From Acanthaster planci (Eukaryota > Echinodermata > Asteroidea > Valvatida > Acanthasteridae), in the NCBI RefSeq assembly GCF_001949145.1, contig NW_019091438.1, positions 717,669 to 781,668 on the forward strand: DNA of 64,000 nucleotides. Reading direction: 5' to 3'. The translations under genes and the position numbers were made by a program. Numbering within the stretch: position 1 is the first letter of the stretch; each line of letters begins with the position of its first letter. Shown one piece after another: positions 24,460 to 35,700 of the stretch. The notes under the pieces were generated by a model. The model was not told the origin of the DNA and ran no database searches. It worked only from the letters and a program-made list of their open reading frames with translations.

Positions 24460-25675
24460 TTATGTGCCCTTCTCCTCTGGAGTCACCATGGTCAGGCATG
24501 CATCGGCAAACTCAACAAACAGTGGTTCCCGCATGTACTTGTCCACCACAGCAGCCTTGTTGTCCGCCCGGTCCACCTCCAACAGCAACTGCCGGAGGTG
24601 TCTGTTGCGGAGCAGCGCTTTCAGATTGCTTGATTCAGCTGTATGGTGCAACACACAACCCTATAAAAAGTGAGGGGGGGTCACGAGTCCCTGTTTTCAG
24701 GGGGTGGCAGGTTGCCCTTTCAAAGTGGACCAATGTGCCTGTATCATCCCCCCCAAGTTAAAAGATGAACTTGGGGGGGATGGCATGTAGTCAGGGATGG
24801 GAGAGCACAGTTCTTATTTCACAATCTGCCTTGAGCACAAGCATCTCTCAAAAGAGCCATGTTGGTGACGGGTGTTTAATCTAGTGCCATAAAATAGCCC
24901 ATTTTTATAACCGTTCATGAACCAGTGAAGTGCCGCCCCCATCGAAACAGCAGCTACCACTTGGAAAATTGCGCCCTCTCTTGGTCATACTTTGGAAGGA
25001 TTAATATACGTGTACATGTAGAAGAATCCAGTGCTATAGCCACAGAACATTCAGCATGGCCCCCATCCAATGGTGGAAAATACTGCACTGGGTATAGTTC
25101 CTTACGACTGTCACGGAACACCTGCTATGCCCAACATGCATATTGCATATGGCATAACTATGGGTTTGTCCATTGTATTTGTGTGTGAATGTAGTTTCCT
25201 GTCCATTCCCTCTTTCAAGGCTGACACTTTCTTTTCTATTTTCATTGGTTGATAAATTTGCCGTGTATTTTGATTTCTTACTGACATACATCTAATTATA
25301 AATGCAGGATTAAACCTCTTAGTTGAAGCTCTTTACATTAGAAACAAAAATATCTTCAAACAGACGATAATCTGAACATCTGTCCGTCATCTTGGATAAA
25401 TCTGCTGTGGCTTTAAAAGAACAAGGGGCACTCCTCCATTAAAGAAAAAAACCCCAAGAAAACACTGATTTTTTTTTAATTGGCCCTGTGGTGTTTAAAG
25501 GCACTTTTTCACATCCTGAAGTTATGCCACCATTCCTAGGTTTAGTGTCCTGCCTTCCCCTGACACCCCCCCCCAAATTAACAGGCTTACCAAGTTTTTC
25601 TAAACAGTCCTGTGGGATTCTATCATCATCCTCGTCCACAGCCTGGAATCCATCCTTGCCGGATTTTGAATCCAT
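24460..25675 (-). CDS. ZNHIT3: ZNHIT3-like protein, C-terminal two exons (partial)
   Basis: Minus-strand exons are 25591-25675 (85 nt) and 24460-24638 (179 nt, ending in TAA). They join in frame (CTT G / CT) to give an acidic stretch (VDEDDDRIP), then LEKLAESSNLKALL, HLRQLLLEVD and YMREPLFVEFADACL. This matches the C-terminal region of ZNHIT3, which binds NUFIP1 in the box C/D snoRNP assembly pathway. The N-terminal zf-HIT finger expected in this family was not found between 25676 and about 29000. The reading frame has TAG directly before the ATG at 25675, so either that TAG is the intron acceptor (phase 0) or translation starts there. The CDS is therefore incomplete at its 5' end in this annotation. 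Confidence 0.7.
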
Positions 25676-25934
25676 CTAGCCTCTTCTGTACACTAAAAAG
25701 ACCAAAGACAAAAAATATTCATTCAAAAAGTCAAACCCAGAATATCTTTTGCAGAGGCAAACTACTGATTGACAAATGGTCACTGATCGGACTTGGTCGT
25801 ACTTTACTAAGGGTCTTGTGATTGTGACTGCCGTGTTTGTGTACAGCCAAAAAGATTTTGTTTAGCACAGCAGGCAACATGAATCAAGTTATGGATCAAG
25901 AAAGGATTGCAAATGCAACCAGTCATGTTCATGT

Positions 25935-26745
25935 AGATCTTGAGACTGGTCTCGAGACCAATTTTTGAAGGTCTCGACAATTTCAAGGTCTTGACTCAGA
26001 GAGCTCAGTCTCGAAACAAGTCTCCAGATCTTTTGGCATCTCGAGTGTATGAGACCTTACTATTCTATTGGAAAAGAAGAACCAAATAAATTTTCATGAT
26101 TTAAACTTCTGATAGTCTCAGTAAAGATATTATCAATTCTGATATTATTGATTCAATAAAATCAAATATTCTGATACCCACATGTCATTGCATTTAACGA
26201 AAACCCCTCTATGGTACTTGGGTACAATACACGTCACCGCATGCGCTGCGTGCATCGAAACCTGTGCAGATATGCCGATTTTGCAAATGACCAAACTCAC
26301 AGAGAGGGCTGGCAATGGAACAAATGTCAATTTTGAATGAATTGGAGGTAAAATCGAAAGCCAACCAAAAGGTGATACTTCTGCAAACTTTGGCTTTGTG
26401 CTTTGATACAATAATATCTGCGATCTAAAGAAAACATTTTTGGGTGTCTACTAATATCCTTTCAAACAGTCTGATAAACGGTTTAATTTAAAATTCAAAG
26501 TGGGCAATACAGTGACAGCATTTAAATTCATTCAGTATAAATTTATAAAAACCGTTTACATTATGCTGGGAGGGGGGGTTAAATGTACAGGTATATGTAT
26601 TTCTCATTTTTATATACTACTTAGTTTAACTAAGACCTCTGTTTCAGTCTTGGTCTCACCCATGGTCTTGGTCTCAACTTTGCACCCTGTAGTTTCAGTC
26701 TACAGGTCTTGGTCTCGAGCTTTAAGGTCTTGACTACATCACTGA
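25935..26745 (+). repeat. Degenerate GGTCTTGG/GGTCTCGA repeats
   Basis: Two clusters (25935-26060 and 26630-26745) are built from ggtcttg, ggtctcga and gtctcgag words. They lie upstream (minus-strand sense) of the ZNHIT3-like exons and have no coding potential. Confidence 0.5.
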
Positions 26746-27525
26746 GTGCAACTGAACTGCCCGTTTCGTAGTTTGTCTTTGGCATGTTGTGAAGTCATAG
26801 CCAACATCAGGAGATTTACAAGCTTTTTGTCGATGCTTTATCATTTGGGGCATTTGGGGGGGGGGCTGGGTGCAAGGTACATGTAAATAACATGGTCAAG
26901 GGAAGTCAATGCACCGGACAAGCCCTTCGCTTCTGAATTATGCATTACACAGCACCGAGTGCCTTGACTGCCCAAGTACAATGAGCCACCATCGTTGGGA
27001 GACATCAGGGCATTACTTTTAAAACAGCAACGTCCACGGCCAGCATACCTATGTGTACATCACAGGTCGGGTTTTCAAGACGCAATAACACAAGAAAATG
27101 TAGGGTTTCAGTGAGCTTACAGGTGATAGTATGAAAATCCAAACATGCCAAACTCTAGAGAATATATCGGTGTGAGTAAAAGTGTGCTGTCGTTCATCTT
27201 CCTGAAGATATTTGGAGTCAAATTTGGGACAAATCTGCGTTAACGTCCTGCACTGAAGTAGGGCACTAGGGCTAGGATGGCAAAAGTATAAAGACAAAAT
27301 TCCAAAGTGAGTCATTTACAGCCCTACGTACATGTGGGGCAGATGGAAACGGAGGAAAGGAGAACACATACAACGACATGCATCACATGCATAGGCCTCC
27401 TGCTCAGAAAGAGTACAGTACGTAATTTATGCATCCTGCGCATGATTAATAGTCACATGACGTAACTAATAATATCACTTTTATCATGTCCTCCTTTACC
27501 GTCTACCAACATGTGGGGCTAGTGT

Positions 27526-27612
27526 TAGCCCCACTAGTGTGGCACGGACTCTCACTTCCGATCCATAAGGATGGATCGGGAGTGAGAGTCCGTGCCACAC
27601 TAGTGGGGCTAG
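27526..27612. mobile_element. Near-perfect 87-bp hairpin, MITE-like
   Basis: Arms 27526-27566 and 27571-27611 are 41 bp each with one mismatch and a 4-nt loop (aagg). The 8-bp direct repeat gctagtgt flanks it (27518-27525 and 27613-27620). A diverged single arm occurs at 57543-57582. Confidence 0.6.
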
Positions 27613-28240
27613 GCTAGTGTCAGGTCATGCAGGTCAGTCATGACTGTCAGACCATGACCATGGAGGTGGTCAGACTGTCGTTGGCAGTTGGTCATGACCG
27701 GTGACAAACTGCTTGACGCAACTGAGCATGCTGAGAAACGTTAGTATTGCCATGCTGGGCCCGGGGTAATGGTAGCCTACTAAAATGGCTAATGATGATG
27801 GTTAGGTTGACGTAAACCTTGTTTTTTACATGTTTTAAACTTTCAAAAAGATTACTAACTTCCCAGGTAGGCCTAACTCCTCGCCGTTTTCCAGATACAG
27901 TGGCCAGATACCTATTTGAAATTCTAAAAAATCAGACTTTTTTTCTCCGTTCCAAACTTACACACCGCGTCCAACTAGAACTCGCCTCATTCCTGCCATG
28001 TGGATGTTACGAATAGAAGTGCGCCCTCCGGTGACACGATCAATTAAACAAGGTTGACGCACCCATCTCACGGTCTTCGTACCTCGTTTGTGAAGGCGGG
28101 TTGCTGGGTCAGAGATGAGCTAAAGGTGATGAAATAATTACCAGGTCAGAACGATTAAACATTCATAAACGAAACCTACCACATTTTTAAGCCTCTAGTC
28201 CCATTAAATATTGAAGCTAATTTTTTTTTGTAAAGCTTTT

Positions 28241-28463
28241 TATCAGAGATTAGTTTCAGTGTTATCTTCGGTTTGTGTGCCATGCAGCTGTCGCATTCCC
28301 GCGAGTTTTTACTGACCTGATATCAGTTTATCGTCTTTGGCTTTGTGGTGAAAAAGATGACAACCCCTTGCTAGTGGTAGAAAGGGAGAAATGATGAAGT
28401 TCTTACATCACAATTTCCCGTAAATATGATCAAATGGTTCAGGCTGTTATGTGTGTCTCGTGT
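28241..28463 (+). promoter_or_regulatory. Conserved upstream block of carboxypeptidase gene A (candidate enhancer)
   Basis: About 220 bp matches 43627-43850 upstream of gene B with only about a dozen differences, clearly better than the introns of the two genes match each other. It lies about 1.3-1.5 kb before the ATG in both genes. No ORF crosses it. It could be a cis-regulatory element or a gene-conversion tract. Confidence 0.5.
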
Positions 28464-29630
28464 TCAACTTGTCCAACTCTGGATGATACATGATATTATT
28501 CCGGAAAGACTACATTCGTGCTCTGTCAGTGACAGCTGTCATTTTCACTCTCGACCGATTAAACTGAAGAAAATTCTTGCCATTGTAGTCAGGGAGCAGG
28601 ACCACGAAATTTCCTCAGACGTATGCCGATTACGTGAATACCCTGGTGTTTCATAGGTACCTGTTTGCTGGATGGTGGATTAAGTATACTTTCGAGGGCA
28701 GATCCAGAACCATATTTCTAGGGGGGCCTCTTTTCCACAGAAGCCAAAATGGGACTTTCTTTGGCTAACTTTTCAGGGACTTTTAAGGACTGACGGTTGA
28801 GATGATAGTTTTGGAGCTTTTACTCTTTTGAAAGGGAAATGAAAGAAAGGTTCCGGCTTTTCTTTCGTTTAAAAACGGATCAAAAAGTTTTCTTTTGGGT
28901 GGGTATACGCCCCGCGTATCCAGTGTGACGGTAAGGATAATATATATCAAACTCACTTTGTTTTCGTAGACTGTTTTCCCCGTCTGCATCATTTCAGGTT
29001 TTTCCATTACCAAATAACAGATAATTTACGCAACACTATAAATACACAGTCATAATGGTAATCTCTTTCGATAAGCTTCGTTTTGCAAAGTTGTTTGGAA
29101 AAAAAAACAAAGCATAATACAAATTAATCAATTTCTGTGAAGCGCAGTCCAGAGGTGATACATCAGTCAATTTCTGTAGAACAGAACCTTATTCCGCTAA
29201 GATCAATTAGCATCAGCCCTAACTATAGTCTTGGTTTCAAGACGTTAGTGCTTGATAGCGGACACTGTGCATAGTGCGCCCCAACGACTCTAAATTAGAC
29301 GTGCGCCAGCTCGTGGGAGTAAGTAAAAACTAGTTGTGCGAGGGAGCTCTTTAACAGAAATAAAACAACATTCGATCACTGACGTCTTGGGCCAAGACTA
29401 TCCTAACTACGACTTCTGTAATGGCTTTCTGTGATTGGTCAGTTGTGGAGAGCACATATCCTCACTAAGACTCAATTGGGCAGCAAAGGTCAACGGATGA
29501 GGTCGGGCGACGCCCATTTGTCAACCCCTGGCCAATTTTACCTGTTACTCGAATAAATGTTTCGTGCGCAGTTTCCAGCAAAAATCTACAAGCGGTAGAC
29601 AAAATCACGGTTGTCACTGGATCTTCCACC

Positions 29631-29637
29631 TATATAA
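29631..29637 (+). promoter_or_regulatory. TATA box of carboxypeptidase gene A
   Basis: TATATAA lies 97 nt before the ATG. The following start-site region (gcgactcacagt, about 29657) is mirrored in gene B (agctcacagtcc), which supports a shared core promoter. Confidence 0.6.
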
Positions 29638-29733
29638 TGAGCCCGCCGTGGGCCGCGACTCACAGTACGCGCATGTTGACAGAAAAGCCCAGTCGTGCCA
29701 CCACACCGCGTAGCAATTCAACTGGGAGTCACG

Positions 29734-32700
29734 ATGAGGGTTCTCTTTATTCTAGCGGTCGTCGTTGTTGTGACCGGGGTGAAAAGATACGATGGGTATG
29801 GTCGTATTTATTTGGTTTTAATTTATATAAAAAAGCGGAAACAAAAAGTATGAAAATCTTTGTCTAAGAAACAGGAATATTATGACTTAGATGAGTTTTG
29901 GGGATGCAGGCGAACAGCAAAGTGAATCTGACGGCATGGAATCTGCCCTGCATAGCGAAACTTGCTTGAGTTGAAAAGAGTTCAACTTTGGAGAACTCAC
30001 AGCGCGAATATTTGAACCTGCGCAACAAGAATGTCTTCGGCGTCGCTTTTGCACTAAGTCTGAACCAGCCTTTAAATTAAACAACATGGCCAACACAATG
30101 ATCATTCCCCTGCACCCTGCTTGGTTAATTTGGTAAACAGGCTTGTAGATATTAAACACCCAGGCAGCTCCATTCAAAAGAAGAATACGCATGCTTTTTG
30201 ATAGGAATTTGACAAAAAGTAAACAGTCTGCGAAAAGTCAAAGTTTCCGAATTAAAATTCATGTTTCAAATTTATGAGCGATCCCCAGCTTTGAGCTAAA
30301 CCAATCTCTGCCAGGAAACCCACACGCCTATTATATTACGAGCTTTTGCCTCTTTTTCCCTTTTAGAAACGATCAACACCCACGAACGCCTTGTTTAAAA
30401 CTTACGGTGCCACTGTTCTGCCAGTAAAATACCTGATTGAAAGTACGGTGGCCTTAGCCTTAAAATAGAAAATAACCCATCTGTGCACATTCCGAACACA
30501 TTCTGACGACAGACGTAGCCGTAGCCCAAGAGGCCGTTTTGGAATAGTCAGAATATTTTAATATTGGAACTAGACTTGTAACAGAGAGTGGACTATCGTG
30601 TCTTCTTCCGTTAGGTTCAAGGTTCTGCGAGTCACACCGAAAGACGAATCCGATGTGGCATGGATAAGAAAGCTTGAGCTTCAGTCCTTGGTAAGGGTAA
30701 AAACAAAGGATGCAAAAGGGATTTTCAGGAAATAAACATTTGTTTTTGATTCCCTCTTTTTCCTCTCTTCGTCACTTCATTTTGAAACTGAGTGGAATAA
30801 CTGGACTGATTTAATCGTCGAACAAAGCCACACAATGGCAACCCTTAAAAACAAGCATTACAAAACAATGCTTCGGGGTGAACAAAGGGAGTACTGTCCC
30901 ACTCCGTCAACGCTCCGATGGCTTCCAGTTGTTACTTTTGCTGCAGCTGGCGCTATTGTTATTTTCGTTTCATTTGGAAAAATGTCACACCTCACAATCG
31001 ACAACGCATTCCCCTCTTTAAGGAGCGTCACTTTTTTTTTATCTTATCTGCAACCCAGTTAGACCCGAAACCGGCATAGGTGTCCTTTTTGAAAGTAACT
31101 TCTGTTCCGTTGGTGATCTTTACACCCGCCAGGTCGAGATATGGAACTCCCTGCGCAGGTCCAACCATCCCGTGGACGTCATGGTGACACCGGCCAACCA
31201 GGTGCAAGTCACCGGGTTGTTAGCAGACAGAGGCCTGGACTATACCGTCATGATCGGCGATGTCCAGGCTCAGCTTGATCGCCAGGCCGTGGCCCCCGAT
31301 ACACCCCCGGGCGCATCAACTGCCGCCTTGGCGGACTTCCAATATGACATATACCACACGCATGACCAGGTTTGTTGTAACCTCTCCGCACTTCTACAAA
31401 AAGTTTCACTTTCACTTACACATTAACTCACTGGTGAAGACAAGAACGAAAAAAAGAGAGATCAAAAGCCGTTTTTCAAACAAACTAATAACCAGATAGA
31501 TACGCTTCATTCGTACAGTATGGACAAAAATCCATTTGCATACATAGAAGGGAGTCCTGCTAATATTTTATTTATTGATTTATTTATTTTACACCTTTAA
31601 ACATAAATTACAGAGCGAATTAAAAATGGAAACCGGGGCTGTCAAGGTCAAACAAAAGTATAAAAACTGTCATCAGAAGATGTGTTAGACCAAACCCAGG
31701 TTCCAAAACACGAAAAAAGGAGGGAAATCCCGGGAATAGAGAAAATTAAACACCAGAGTTCCAGAACAAGGATACTGAATTAAAACGAAAAATATACAAG
31801 TATGAAACACAATACATAAAGAAACTGTATAAAAGAAAAATTAACCAAGCAGATTTTCGGAAAAAGAATTACCTGATGAGATAGGGCAGACCACAAAAAA
31901 GGTAAACATGCGGAAAGAACAACAGCCAGAATAAAAATTGAAAAGGGCCTTTAACAAGTCTAGATAAAATTCCAAAAATATAATGCTGAAATTATACATG
32001 AAGTTGATAAAAAAACGGGGATAAAAATCACAGTACAAAAATATTCTGTGTTAATTTAAAAAACAAACCAAGAAACATTTAGGATAGAATCATGAGGTGA
32101 GAATGAGGTGAAAATTCAACTGACATTGAGTAGATCCTCCCTTGAATGTGAACGAAACCTCCCCACGCCCTCTAAAATCAAACTGTTCCTGGTATCCATA
32201 TTAAGTTCAGAAAAAAAATCTTGGAAAAACGAACAATTGTACTATATTTGTAAGCATCAGTCCTTGGCTTTAAGTAATGGAAAGTGAGTTTGTCATTGTG
32301 CCTTACATTAACCAGTAACAAGTTGAGAAAGTCAACCATAAAATTTACCCTCTGAAACATTAGAAGTTTGGCAAGAAAACTGGTGTTTAAGAAAATGTTT
32401 CTGTTAAAAAGAGTCAGGAGACCGAAGTTGTGCAATCTGTCGTTGTAACTATGCTTCAGATAGTTCTGTCGCAATATCATTCGACTTGCTCTGCGCTGGA
32501 CAGATTTAATTGAGTCGATGTGCTTTTTACCACGAATCCACCACACAGGTGAACAATAGTCTAATATCGGCAAGACGATGGTCTTGTAAAGATGTAGAGA
32601 CAAACTGTAGTGACAGTTGCCCAATACCAGACGAATCAGGCCATTAATATGTTATACTTGGAGATAATATTGCTTTTGATCAGGCAACCAAGAAGCTTCA

Positions 32701-35700
32701 GGGAACTCACACACTCCAGTTCAGAAACTCCAAGGAAGTAAGTTGGTTTGGGGAGCTGGCGCCAAGTCAAACGCATCACTTCACATTTTTCAGCATTCAC
32801 ACGCAGGCAGTTGACATCAGCCCACTCCGATATAATATTCAGATCATTTTGAAGAAGTTGATCGCGATGGTCACTATGAACATTTCTAAATACAAATGTG
32901 CCATCCGCATATTGAACAATATTAGACGAGATGTGAAGTTGTAAATCGTTGGCGTGAAGAACATACAACAAAGGCCCAAGCACCGAGCCTTGTGGAACTC
33001 CTGACAAAACTGGCAACCAGTCAGATGTAACGCCTTTGTATACGACTCGCTGCCTACGACTTGTAAGGAAAGACTCAATCCAGTCTCTGTCGATCTCGTG
33101 CGCTCGTGACAAACGAAATTATTGAAATCTTTATTTTGTACCCAAAATGGGCTTTATTATGAAAGTTATGATGATTTTAGATATTTTTCGAAGAAAAAAA
33201 TCTACCAAAATCTGAGGGAAAATATTGAATTGCCTTCTTCTCTCCACCCCCTGTGATTGAATAAAGCGTCATTTGTACACTCAAAACCGCTTCTTTGAAT
33301 TAAATCTATTTTAGATTCAGCAGTGGGTTAGTGACATGGCTACCGAGCACAGCATCGTGTCAAAGTTCACCTTGACGCAGTCTTACGAAGGTCGCGATAT
33401 CAACGGTATCAAGGTAGTTACGAGACCAGTTTCTTGTTTACTGTCACATAATGTTATTTCTTTTAATTAAGTGTTACTGACACTGTTATGTTACCGACAG
33501 TGAAACTCTCAATGCTGCAGAAGCGCTTCTCCCGCTTAGAGTGGCAGAACCATCCACTTTGTTCAATTTCATTCAGTGAGATTTCACAAAACCGTGATTA
33601 CAACAGCAACTTAAAAATCAGTATTGTGAATGCAAATGCGTGAGGATATAAGAAGATATATTGAGCAAGGAAACATTTTCTTGACATAAAACATTACCCA
33701 TTCAGTCAAATAGCGCTGTAAAGTTCCGTCGTCCCTAACTACTTTTTTAGATTTCGACGGGTGTTGGCGATCCAAATAAACCCATCGTTTGGTTTGAGGG
33801 TGGTATCCACGCACGTGAATGGATATCACCAGCTACGGTCATGTTCATTTCCAAATCGGTAAGCCTCTTAAAGTATGGGATAGGCCTATGATTAATATCT
33901 GAAAATTGTATGAATTGTCATAATAGGAAAGGTATCAACTAACAACTTTCCCTATTTTTTAAACTCTGGATCTGCTTAGAAAAGGGAACTCCGTCGTGGC
34001 TTTCTCTATCGAAACGTTTCTTTAGGAAAGATGTAGAGCGCAATAAAGACAAATAGCAAACGTCTTGGTGAAAATATTGGCAGAAATTGTCTTGCATGTA
34101 TACGGAAGGTGTCAACTGGTCACTGATCTTACAGAAGTGTTTCCTTAATTTTAAGAATATAAAAATCAACTCTTAGTTAATAAGCCAATTGAGCCTGGTT
34201 TTCGCTGGAATATTTCTGTTGCATGTGTTTGAAGTGTTTATCAGTCAGTCAGTTCGGGGAAGCTTAATATCGAGACTCCAAATAACTCACTTTGATTCAT
34301 ATATACTTTCGCAGCAAAAATTCTTTGGATCAATAGCATTACTATCCCTGTGGGTGCAGTCAAATAAAAGTTCGTACCTTTAGGGCATGGTGATCAATGC
34401 TAATTGCGACAGTCTTAACATTGGTGTCTATTCAAGAGTGCAGTATTTCTCCATACGAACTGGCACTCAGTGGCGGAATTCCGCGCGATACAAATATCAC
34501 GCGTGATAATTTCCTGCTGGATCGTTCCCATGATAGCGGGCAAACCGCGTTGCAAGACGATAAATCACTGCGTTTAGAAACCCTTCTTAAGGGATTGCGC
34601 ATACACACGCCAATCGGCGTTTTCATTTTTAATGACGTCATGGGCATCGCCACGAAACTGTTTGAGTGACAGTGATAGTGGGCATAATTCGTTGTGTTGT
34701 TTCGATTTTTCCTTTGATCTGTCATTTGCGGAGGGTCACACATTCCACAAAAACCTGTCCNNNNNNNNNAAAATGACAGGTTTCCGCCTTGTGTCCAAAT
34801 GTAAAATACCAAGCGACATACAGTTTCCGAGGACCTTTCATGTTTATGTTTATGTTTATGGTTTTGTTTCAAACCACACAATCTTTGCGTCAGCTGGTGG
34901 AAGACTACTATAACGGGGTCACCAACGTGGTCAACATTTTGGACGGGTTTGATATCCACATCGTTCCTTCCCTGAACGTCGATGGCTATGTGTACTCGCA
35001 CACGGATGTAAGTATACGCCGGACGGTATAACAGGGCTCTGTATGAAAATGCCTTCACCCATGTGCAGTGGTCAAAAGGTCGAGTTATCAACCGGCCCAT
35101 TAAGTGGTGCAGAACCCAGATCGCTTAAATTAAAAGTATACCGTACCAAGTCCAGCAACAAGAATTCTGGTCTGAATCTGGGCAGCGAGCTATTCCAATG
35201 AACTGCAATAAAAGCATCCTTTACCATTTGACTTCTGTAAATCATTGTAGTCTGTTATTTTTCACTGGTTTTGTGTCTGGTCTTGTGATGGTCTCGACCA
35301 TAGAGCTTCAGATAACTAGTCAACTAAGCCCCACGAGGAAGTGCATGCCTAGTCTAGGTGCTAGACGTTATCGTTTGGATGCGCGATAATCCCTGCACAC
35401 GATCTGCTAGCCGCCTAGCCACGCACGCACGCAGGTACCCACGCACACACGCACGACTTGACTTAGATAACAACGTCTAGGTTATCTCCGAAGGGGGGGG
35501 GGAATTAGTGCACGTGCGCGACAAAATGTTTTTCACGCACGCACACACACGCCACGAAACTGTACAATAGCCTGGTAGCTGCCTAGTCACGCTACTGGCT
35601 GGAAGTTTCAGACTAGTTTATACACTCTAGCACTGTTGCAATTTTGTGCAAAATAATGCTGGTGGAGCAGCTATAGTAGGCATGGCGGGCGGTGCAGTAC

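Noticed and set aside
24357-24761. Plus-strand Pro/Cys-rich frame opposite ZNHIT3 exon
   Set aside because: It is the antisense shadow of the real minus-strand exon.
27049-27315. Cys-containing minus-strand frame considered as the missing ZNHIT3 zinc-finger exon
   Set aside because: The Cys/His spacing does not match zf-HIT and no consistent splice sites join it to 25675.
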